Of a DNA stretch of 11,684 nucleotides, positions 1-8,400 are shown piece after piece (position 1 is the stretch's first letter; each line of letters starts with the position of its first letter). The DNA lies in NCBI GenBank assembly GCA_019693395.1, contig JAAMXP010001455.1:1-11684 (forward strand). The letters run 5' to 3'. Both the position numbers and the translations under genes were made by a program. The stretch comes from Ettlia oleoabundans. Its lineage: Eukaryota; Chlorophyta; Chlorophyceae; Chlamydomonadales. A model generated the notes under the pieces. The model saw nothing but the letters and a program-made list of their open reading frames with translations, was not told the DNA's origin and searched no databases.

Positions 1-142
1 CTCCCCGCTAAGAACCCCGAATACAAGGCCACGCCCGCCACCTCCACCTCTCCATCTCCCACATGCGAGTAACAGCTGAGGCACTCCCATGGGAGCTTTA
101 GCTGCAGCTCATGCGCCATCAGTCGCTGGATGAATCACTCAC
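1..142 (-). other. Partial intron 8 of the cathepsin gene
   Basis: The donor GTGAGT begins at 142 on the minus strand, right after the codons for GEQDGL. The remaining 142 bases hold no YW-x-NSWG-type coding segment in any frame, so the last exon or exons lie left of the window. Confidence 0.7.
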
Positions 143-2625
143 TTGAGCCCGTCCTGTTCCCCCCAGCCCACCACCTCCACATCATGGTCGACATCAGTGG
201 AATTGAGGGTGTCACGAGCCACACCACGGTGGTAGCCTGCAGCCACAGCGATAAGAGGCATCGCAGTCACGGGAAGTTCTCAGCATGCTGATGGAGACGT
301 TGGTGGGCACCCCTCCTTCCAGACCACACTCCCACACCGCTCATGCACGCACAAGAACACGCACACAACAACACACGCGCGCGTGCACACAAACACACAC
401 CCACGTTTACCCACCGTAGTCAAACACCTCCACCGTGGCCATGGAGCACGTGATGGGGCCGCGGTGGATGATCCTGCACGCAACCACAGCCGCAGTTGCA
501 TTGATGGTAAGCCAAGGGCAGGGCTAGGGGCCGGGTGTGTCCTCCAGCTACCCTCTCTCATTCCGTTGCGCAACTAGATCCCACCACAACCTCACATTCC
601 CCCACATACACATTTCAAGCAGGTGCCTAGGCACTCAATCATTGTCATCCTGCCCTGCCCCCCAAGTGCTCCACAAAACACCCCCTCCCTGCCTGACACA
701 ACACAACATAGTTGTCGCCACCCTGCCCTGTTCCATGTCCCCCCCAAAGAAACAGGCGACAGACAACCAGGCAATGAGGACCACCCAGTCAACTCACTCA
801 TTCATCATGCCCAGCTCTCCTGGTTCCTCCAACTTGCCGTAGGCAGACAGGTAGTAGCGGATGGGGGTGCGCACAGGCCAGCATGTGTCCTTGCCCTGCA
901 CACTTCGCGACAGGACCAGGTGTTCGTGCTGCTGAGTACGGGTTAATTAACCTTGGTGGTCCCCGCCTCCCCACCATTCTGTCAGCCCTGACCCTGGGTG
1001 CATCATTTAGAGCTGCTGGGTGTTGAAAAACAGACAAAAACCAGCCTCTTCCAGCACACCTTGAGCGGCATGCAGTTGATGCAGTAGCCCTCAGCGGGGC
1101 ACTTCTTTGCGTTCTTGCCATACTTTGTGTGGTCGGTGGCACTGTAGGGCTGCACGTGGCAACCATGGGATGGCTGATGGATGTGCGCTAGCGGGCCAAA
1201 AGGAAGAATGATGGGGACATTGAACACCAGAAGGAAGGGGAGGCTAAGCAACACTGCGCGGCAAGCCCACCCCAGGTGCCAGATGTGGCAGGCATTTTGG
1301 TACGGTGGATTGGCAGGCTGGCTGGGAGGGCTGTTACAGTACACACCAGGCAGCTCTCATCAGGCAGGCCGTAGTGCTTCATGTACCGCACCACATCAAT
1401 CACATCACCACCGTTGCAGCCCTCGCCATACCTGCAAAGGCGTCATGCACATACTTGAGGCTGGAAAGGTACCACCTGAGGAGGCTATATCAGCGCTAAC
1501 CCACCAGCCGGCATGAGCCCCAACACTACCCACTCCATATTGACCGCGGCGTGATCTTACTAGCAACATGCTCCCAGCCGCTCACTAGGATCCACCAGGC
1601 TCGACCGTCAACCACTGGAACCATCTTACACCCACTCACCCATGCATCCACACAAACACCCAACGACCCCCTCATTAATGACGCTCCCCCATACACCCAT
1701 CAACAACCCACTCAGCCCACACCACCCACCCATGGAATGCGCCACAGTTCAGCACCACCTGCCGGGCCAGCATTGTGTCAGGGCCGATACCGCCCTTCAT
1801 GATTTTCAGCCGATCCTGCAGTCAGCAGCCAGGATAGCAGAGCAGGGCAGGGCAGGGAGCGGGGACAGCTTACATTGAGAGGCAGCGGGTGCTTCTTGAA
1901 GCAAGGGGACATTGTGGTGCCAGCAATGCGTATTATGCACTTGCCAACGCAAGATAGATGAACTTGCCCAGCACCTAGCAAGGCCTTGCACCCAGTTTCC
2001 AGGTAAGCTACCAAGATATCATAAAAATCCAATCACGCCAGCACCCAGCTGCCCAACCACCAGCACCAAGCTGCCAACAGCCCACCTCCGCTCCTCCTGC
2101 ACGCAGTTTGAATTTTACCGACCAACCACAACGTACCAGCCTGCAGCATCTAGCTGCCTGACAGGGCACCAATGCTTCAGCACACACCTGGATCATGGAT
2201 GTTGTGCCATGCAGCCAGCACGATCCGCAGTAGGAGGGGATGTGCTGGTTCCATGACGGAGTCTGAAGAAGGCAGGCAGCAGGGGGCGTAAACGGGTCAA
2301 AGGATATGCATGGCAACTGATCAACAGTTCCTCGCATGTAATTGCTGGGGAGCTGGCTGAGTAGCAACAAAAACGTGTTGTGGGTGCTGCACGAGGGTAC
2401 CCCAGTACTGACCAGCAGTGAGCGACCATCCACATCGTTCCAGTTCCAGCTCTGCGGCAGCTCCTCCAAGCTCTTCTGCGGTGCTGGCTGGTGGTTGAAC
2501 AACATTTCCTCACGGGGCACGTGCTTGCGCACCTTGCGGCAGCCCGCCGCAGCCGGCAAAGGGGCCACCAGCAGCAGTAGAAGCGCGGCGGCGGCAGCAA
2601 TGGCCGCCAGCTTTATGCCCGCCAT
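143..2625 (-). CDS. CTSZ: Cathepsin X/Z-like papain-family cysteine protease (3' partial)
   Basis: Peptidase family C1A, cathepsin X/Z branch, a carboxypeptidase-type thiol protease of vacuole or lysosome. Minus-strand exons: 2625-2413, 2262-2188, 1815-1730, 1431-1347, 1149-1060, 895-798, 473-415, 236-143. They give 266 residues before running off the left edge. Residues 1-27 are a hydrophobic signal peptide. A short propeptide with one Cys (C29) follows; in human procathepsin X a propeptide Cys caps the active site. The mature start is LPQSWNWNDVDG (56-67). The oxyanion Gln is Q77, followed by the HIP insertion (78-80) diagnostic of cathepsin X, and the nucleophile C86 lies in CGSCW. The catalytic His is H253 in DHDVEVVGWG. 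The Asn motif (NSWG type) must lie beyond the window. Exon junctions restore the ungapped spacing of the family. An in-frame ATG at 2766 would add 47 residues, but the signal peptide right after 2625 favours that start. Leu replaces the usual Ala after CGSCW. Confidence 0.92.
371..391. repeat. Alternating purine-pyrimidine tract in cathepsin intron 7
   Basis: Twenty-one bases alternate strictly between purine and pyrimidine, with a CGCGCGCG core flanked by CA steps. They sit in a CA-rich low-complexity intron (237-414). Such tracts can adopt Z-DNA in principle; no function is implied by the sequence. Confidence 0.6.
474..797 (-). other. Cathepsin intron 6 (324 nt)
   Basis: Donor GTGAGT at 797 and acceptor GCAG ending at 474. 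It splits a Glu codon (GA|G) between GMMN and IIHRGPITC. The interior is C-rich on the plus strand, and I see no gene or RNA in it. Confidence 0.8.
1816..2187 (-). other. Cathepsin intron 2 (372 nt, the longest intron in the window)
   Basis: Donor GTGTGT after ...TTSMIQ and acceptor CTGCAG before DRLKIMKGG. Removing it joins TTSMIQ to DRLKI with the spacing seen in the family. I see no coding exon or structured RNA inside. Confidence 0.8.
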
Positions 2626-3116
2626 TGGGACCTGCGGCAAGGGCAGACCAGGACATCTGCTCGTAAATCTCGTTGGCCTCAAAAGTGCTGCCGACAACCG
2701 CGGCCTGGTCTCGGTGGTGGACCCTGTGTTCACGCAGTCACGACTGTCAGTGTCGACAAGCTGCAACTGCGATTAATACTGCCATAATTTACTCAATGGG
2801 TTTGTCGATATGAAAGAGATTGCCGGCGTACCTTTGCAATTGAAGCAAGGGTAGACCACGAGTTTAAGGCAGCAGCCGATCTGGCTTGCCTAAGTATGAA
2901 TTTTCACAAAAGTGGACGACCTGGCCCCTTGCAGCATGCTGAGGGATGCTGCAAGCAAGAGGGGCTCTTGGGCGTGTACAACACCCTGAGGCAGTACACT
3001 TCGGTAGGCCTGAAAGTTACCCAGAAGACTGGCATCTTGGACCTCAAACGGTTCCCATTGCCTGATTTCTGTTCACTCCAGGCTGTCCTTTGTATCGTTA
3101 ACACATTGCGCACCAC
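2626..3116. promoter_or_regulatory. Divergent intergenic region between the cathepsin and MsrB genes
   Basis: These 491 bp separate two start codons that point away from each other, so the region must hold both 5' UTRs and both promoters, either separate or shared. No convincing TATA box was found. The only distinct structure is the inverted repeat at 2928-2955. An ORF crossing it on the plus strand (from 2896) shows no family motif and is not called as a gene. Confidence 0.6.
2928..2955. repeat. 10-bp perfect inverted repeat with 8-nt spacer
   Basis: The left arm CTTGCAGCAT (2928-2937) and right arm ATGCTGCAAG (2946-2955) are exact reverse complements around GCTGAGGG. It lies about 160 bp upstream of the MsrB start and 300 bp upstream of the cathepsin start. 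It could be a dimeric factor site or a hairpin in the MsrB 5' UTR; the sequence does not decide. Confidence 0.75.
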
Positions 3117-4530
3117 ATGGCGTCTCTCTCCAGCGGGCGCCACCCTGTTGCGGTACCATTTAACAGCAAGCATCAACTATGTGTGTCCGCCTATTGCAGT
3201 GGGCAGCAAGTGCCGGGCCTCCATCGGCGTTCAGTGGCAAGCGCTGCCGCTGCTCCCACCAGACCAGAGCCAGCACCGTTGGCGGCCAGCGCAGACAGTG
3301 ATCGGGCCAGTCGACGAGCAGTTCTTGCAGCCCTTGTGGCCGGTATTGCGACAGTGAAAGCAGCCCCGGCAGAAGCAGACGAGAACTCGCGGGAAGGGGA
3401 GGTGAGGAAGCTGCGGTGGTTGCTGCCGGAATCCACCAGGCGACTAAGACCTCACCGAAACAAGCCACGTCAACGATTAAGCTTTCCCAACCACAGTACA
3501 TGCAGTCAGAATGCTCGAGTAGGTAATTTGACCAGCCCTTCTCCCCCTGTCCATTTGGCGCAGGTGCGGCATTCTGATGCCGAGTGGCGGCAGCTGCTTA
3601 GCCCGGAAGCATACGGCGTGCTTCGGCAGGCGCGCACAGAGCGGCGCTACAGCAGCCCCCTTGTCAGCGTGAGTGCACCACGCAAATGCACGCGAAGCCT
3701 GGTCAAAAGGCGTTGTGCCATGGCTCGCCCGCCTGCTGGTTGCGTGGCATAGAGCAAAAGCACTCACGTGGCATGGACACCTCAAGAGGCGGGTTACCAG
3801 CTGCCCGGCTTTGGTGTTTTGATTCGTGCTCATCGTCTGCCTGCTGCAGGAGAAACGAGTTGGGACCTTTGTGTGTGGCGGCTGCGGCTTGCCCCTGTTT
3901 GCCTCGGAAGCCAAATACGAGTCAGGTGCGTCGCCATGCAATGCCATACCCGTCTGTGTTGGTTGCCTTAGGCTATGCATCTGCCTTTACTCCCAGCGCA
4001 CCCTGTGCTTTGAACCCGCTGCCAATGTTTTTCAGTGCATTGAACTGACGCATTGCGCCCTGTGCCGCCCTCACATGCATGCTCTGACCTGTATACATCA
4101 ACTGCAGGCACTGGCTGGCCATCATTTTATGACGCCCTGCCAGATGCTGTTAGGCTGGAGGCAGACTACTCGATTCCGTTCATGCCCCGTGTAGAGGTGT
4201 GTCTGCACGTCTGAGCGGCACTTCCCCTGCCAACCCAGGCTGTGACCCCCCGAAATGAGATAGATGGTGCTGCAGCTGGCCATTGCTCCTGCTGCTGTTG
4301 GCATTGCCGCTTGCTGCTGCTGCTGCTGCTGCTGCTTGTTGCTAGTCTCAGTGCTTGAAGGGTGAGGGAAGCAGCTGGAAATGCACCTGCCCTGCCCACC
4401 GCTGCTGCAGGTACGCTGCCGGCGTTGCCTGGGTCACCTTGGACACGTGTTCCCGGACGGCCCTGAGCCAAGCGGATTCCGCTACTGCATGAATGGCGCG
4501 GCGATGGCGTTTGAGCCGCGGGAGGCGTGA
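3117..4530 (+). CDS. MSRB: Peptide-methionine (R)-S-oxide reductase (MsrB), plastid- and possibly lumen-targeted
   Basis: Reduces the R-epimer of methionine sulfoxide in proteins. Exons: 3117-3401, 3564-3668, 3850-3925, 4108-4196, 4411-4530; 224 residues, stop TGA. The first ~90 residues form a targeting region: an Ala/Ser/Arg-rich stretch resembling a chloroplast transit peptide, then a twin-Arg (R66-R67), a hydrophobic Ala/Val segment (68-80) and AEA (85-87), which together look like a thylakoid Tat signal. The catalytic domain starts at about 96 ([15 protein letters not shown]). Zn-binding pairs are C139xxC142 and C188xxC191. [24 protein letters not shown] and [12 protein letters not shown] are family signatures, and the catalytic Cys is C211 in RYCMN. 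The resolving position before GWPSF is Thr, so this is a 1-Cys type form. Intron phases are 0, 0, 1, 0. Intron 1 (3402-3563) is 162 nt with no in-frame stop. The 3' end converges on the CAO gene. Confidence 0.96.
4312..4335 (+). repeat. (TGC)8 microsatellite in MsrB intron 4
   Basis: Eight uninterrupted TGC units lie in the middle of intron 4 (4197-4410), with further scattered CTG units before and after. The repeat is non-coding in the MsrB model. Confidence 0.9.
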
Positions 4531-4815
4531 GCATAGTAGGGCACACAACCACCTGAACTGCTCCATCTGCTGGAGCCACTTGATGGTGACGAGTTTGTCC
4601 AGGCACGCTCCAAAGTGCGCCATCCTGCACCTTTGTGCCAACGACTTTGTACTGGTCGCTTTCATTTTATTATACAATATGACTGTGGCAAGCTTTTAAC
4701 GTATGTCACTGTCTCCTCTGCTACTGCACACCGGACCACTACTAACAAAGTGGTTCCAGGCTCCTTTTTGCATTGGCATGAGCACTCATTCATCTCGTCC
4801 ATCACCATTTCACTT

Positions 4816-4820
4816 TGTAA
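4816..4820 (+). terminator. TGTAA poly(A) signal, MsrB
   Basis: TGTAA is the usual green algal polyadenylation signal; cleavage is normally 10-20 nt downstream. This is the copy I noticed between the MsrB stop and the CAO signal, implying a 3' UTR of about 300 nt. Confidence 0.65.
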
Positions 4821-4859
4821 ACATGTGTCGAGTTTTTGGCGCCTCACATGCAATTTGAT

Positions 4860-4864
4860 TTACA
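4860..4864 (-). terminator. TGTAA poly(A) signal, CAO
   Basis: TTACA on the plus strand reads TGTAA on the minus strand, about 600 nt beyond the CAO stop. I saw no other TGTAA on this strand between 4860 and 5460, so a long 3' UTR is implied. Confidence 0.6.
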
Positions 4865-5460
4865 TCCACACGAACTGGGATAGAAACAGGGGCTGCCCGC
4901 TTAGGACAGCCCACATCCGCAGGCCCAGCAGCGCTGGCTTGTTTGGTCGTTCATTGGCACAGCCAAAACCTCCCTCATCAAGGCAACAAATAATACAGCA
5001 AGGGGCAGACACACTAGAAAAGTAAGGAGTTTTGTGAAAAAACTCTCGCAACATTGAAAAGTCTGGGGGCCATGCGCAAGCCGGGGGGCGCTGGCATGAT
5101 GCATGGATCGGCAGAAATGGGATGTGTTATGAGGATTGGAACAAATGGAAAGAGAGCTTCGGTAGAGCGCAAAGCAAACAGGCGAGGCACAAATACCTCG
5201 GCAGTGCTAAAATGATGATGAGATGCGAGGTTTTCTTTCTGTCTGCTCAAGACTGCTGCTAAGACAACAAGTTCACGCAGGGAGACATCAAAGGCATTGA
5301 TGAGATGGCAGGCGGCCGGAGGGGCGGAGGCCGGTCGCCGCTGATACAAAAACAAGCAAATCCAAGGCCAGTTGGTCTGAATGGATGGGGGGTGAAGGAG
5401 TAAGTTGGCTGTGCATAGCTTGCCAAGGGTGTTACGCTCAAAGCCCTTCTTCATCTCTCC

Positions 5461-8400
5461 TTAGCTTGATTCGCTGGTGGGAGTAAACACCTCCCCTGCG
5501 CTCATTGGCCGAGCCAGGCTGCTCTCCGCATGCCAACGCGCAGCGGCATCGCCGGTCGCCACTGCACGGCAGGTGGAGGAACATGAACGCCGGGTCGGCA
5601 TGACTACACAACCCGAGGCAGCCAGGCCAAGCCGCCAAAAACGCACATTAGCAAGCATATCTTTCCTCCTGCAGCTACAAAGCCAACACCCGGGTTTGGT
5701 GTAGAAGAGGCTGATGTACATATTGCTCGCTGCTGTGCTGCCTCACCTGAGTTGCGCCAGCGGCGGTACCGCACTCCAAGCTTGTCATACGACACCGGGT
5801 TGCCCCACACATCTGCCCCGCGCTTCATGCGGTCCTGCTGCCCCTGCACCAGCACCAGGTCCTCACCCAGCACCTGCAGAGGGGGACAGAACGGTAGATG
5901 GGTTCAGCAATGTAGCAAGGTGAAAGACAGGGTGGCACAATGAAGTAGCAGATTGGAAGCGGTGGCCAAGAGGCAAAGAGACAGGGAGCAGCACACACAA
6001 TTGCAAGTGAATCCCGCTGGAAGGGTGCAGCATGGGTGCAGCATGCATCATTGATGACTACCAGCAGGCACACAGGTGTGCACAAGAACTACAGGCAAGA
6101 GACTGTTACTGAGTAGGTGGAATGAGTGAAGATATGCACCTGCTCCGCAATGCTGCGCCAGAAGCGGTCGATGCCAGGTACAGCGCGAGTCCAGTGCATG
6201 AAGTCGAGGGACATGCGGTACAGCAGCCGCGTGCGACCTGTACCGCAGGGAGAGCAGTTACGGAAAATCAAGACACACAAGGCAAAGTTGGCATGGTACG
6301 ACGCTCAATGGCAGCAAGAGCCAGCTCACAGCATGCGATCAAGTGAGGCACAGAATCAAGGACGCCCACAGCAGTGGCTAGAGGCCCTACGGTAGCATAT
6401 TGCCGCACAAGAGGCTCGCCGCTCCTTACCTTCGCTGCTGGGCAAGCAGACGTGGAGCTGGTGGAGGTGGTTCTTGCAACTGGCGGCGCGGGCGCCCCGC
6501 TCAATCTTGCCTGGGGAGGTCAGACCTGAAGGTGGGAGAATGACACAACACGCACCGCTGTCAGGCCTGGTGCGGCATGATAGATGGCCTAGGGGAAAAC
6601 ACGCATCCACGCTTGCCCAGGCCGCTTTCCACGCACCTATTGTGCTGAGCACCATGCATGGCGGCCCAAACTGCATGTCGATCGGGTAGGGCTCCCAGTT
6701 GCCGCCCAGCAGCTGAGAAGCGTTGAAGCGCACCACGTCTGCAAGGGGCGGCAAGATCAACAGGGGGAAGATGTGAGCAGCATGCTGCGAGCTTGAAAGA
6801 GGCGGCACAGGCGCAGGGATTGAAAGGGAGAATAGAAAGCGAGATGGGCAATGGTCACAGGCCGGCTAAGCATTCTGAAAGATTCTGAAGCGCCCCGGGA
6901 AACACGAGTTTAGGTCAGGCAGCAAAGCTTCAGCAGGCCACCGCAGGCATTACCGGTGCCTTCAATGCAGCCCCAAAGCACAAAAGCCGCACACGCACCT
7001 GGCACAGGCCAGCCCTTGGCAAAGGTGGTGGTGTGCGTGAATGGGGCATGTGCCAGGTCCAGCAGGTTTTCCAGCAGCAACCCGTGCTCCACCGGCACAT
7101 CCATCACAAGCTCAGCATGCACCTGCAGGCAGGCAGGCAGGCCAGGAAGCGATCAAGGCAGGCAGGCAGGTTGACCGTCGGGCAGGCAGGCCAGGTAAAC
7201 GAGGCGCACATGTAAACAAGCATGCGAACCTGTCTGCAGGCAAGCACACTACCACAGCGCCAGCAAGGGCAGATGAGCAGGGGCTGCTGAATATGAATCC
7301 AGCACAGATAGGTGGTTTGCAGGCAAACACTGCACGAATGCATCAGGCTGCTCCTACCCACCTGGAAGCCCGGGGGCGGCCGTGCGGCAGCAGGTGGCCC
7401 ACCCACGATTGCATGCAGGCTGCCGGGCCAGATCCACACCAGGCCATCTGCTTCAACTACTGGCAGGGAATCCACCTTGATGCCCTGCAGCGGGAGGGCA
7501 GGCAGAGAAGCATCCACGTTACAAGCTTGCATAGCTTGAATGCCACGCAGCAGCGCTGTTGCATGATACTGACGGGAAGGACTGCCATCTATAGAGGCTG
7601 TATTATCCAATCAGTGATTCGCCCAACGATTTACATCCTTAGCAGGGCAAGGTGGCAGGTGTGCAAAGCCCCCACCTTGCAGAATGCCGTTGAGGGCATC
7701 TTTGTGCAGGAGCCCTCCCGGTTAAACTCCCAGCCATGATACGCGCACTGCACCCGGCCATCCACCACTGCAGGCAAGCAAGCAGGCAGGCAGGCAGGCG
7801 GGAAGGGAGCACATCCGGTGACACATAACTTGTGCAACGAGACAGCCGTGCAGGCAGAACAAAAACAGCAGCACATGCAACATGCTGCAAGAAGCGCCAT
7901 CAGCGGCGCAGCAGGCACACCTGAGCCAAGCGAGAGGGGGCAGGCGCGGTGGGCGCACTCATCCCGCACACAAGCTGCCGTGCCATTCTCATCCCGGAAC
8001 AGCACCCACGTCTGCAGCGAGGCGGGGGCAGGTGTGTGGTTACACCAGCTGTCTTGCAGGCATATCGCAAGCAGGGCAACGTACACTTGCAGAAATTGAT
8101 AGACATTGCAAACAAAGGCACAGCAGCCAGGCATCCCTTGCCGGTGCTGCAGTGCTGCGGCAACGGCAGCACTAATCCTGCCAAGGCTAAACAGCAGCTG
8201 CCATGCACGCAGCTCGGATGCCTGGGGGCGACTAAACAAGGCAACAAGCAAATAACCAAGGCCTGCTTTGCGGCCTACCTGCTCAAACAACTCGAATGGC
8301 ACCATCTTGCCAGCGGTAAGGCTGGCACTAAACTCAGCTGGGAACCAGTGGTCCTTCAGCTGCTCAGGAATCTCAAGGCTGCTCGCAAGACTTGCATCCC

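Larger units (their letters stand above)
4531..5460. other. Converging 3' UTRs of MsrB and CAO
   Basis: These 930 bp between the two stop codons hold no recognisable gene on either strand. By position of the facing TGTAA signals, about 4531-4840 would be the MsrB 3' UTR and about 4845-5460 the CAO 3' UTR. The stretch looks visibly more A/T-rich than the exons, especially around 4660-4700 and 4985-5060. Confidence 0.65.

Noticed and set aside
2626..2766. N-terminal extension of the cathepsin from the upstream in-frame ATG at 2766
   Set aside because: It would bury the signal peptide 47 residues inside the protein. The start at 2625 gives a standard secretory leader.
2896..3357. 153-residue plus-strand ORF upstream of and overlapping MsrB exon 1
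   Set aside because: No recognisable domain, and it is out of frame with the MsrB targeting peptide. It would matter only as a uORF if MsrB transcription started before 2896.
4660..4700. TATA-like sequence (TTTTATTATACAATATG)
   Set aside because: It lies in the MsrB 3' UTR between convergent genes with no gene starting nearby, so a promoter role is not supported.
5604..5746. Alternative CAO C-terminus using the acceptor near 5673 or reading through intron 11
   Set aside because: The tail from exon 12 begins NSVATGD and aligns with the RNAVDRGD-type end of known CAOs, whereas the alternatives give a hydrophobic tail without similarity.
7041..7739. 232-residue plus-strand ORF
   Set aside because: It overlaps CAO exons 5-7 and intron repeats on the other strand, and is low-complexity in the CAGG arrays.
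7126..7798. CRISPR-like regular repeats
   Set aside because: The repeats are simple tetranucleotide units in eukaryotic introns, with no repeat-spacer structure.
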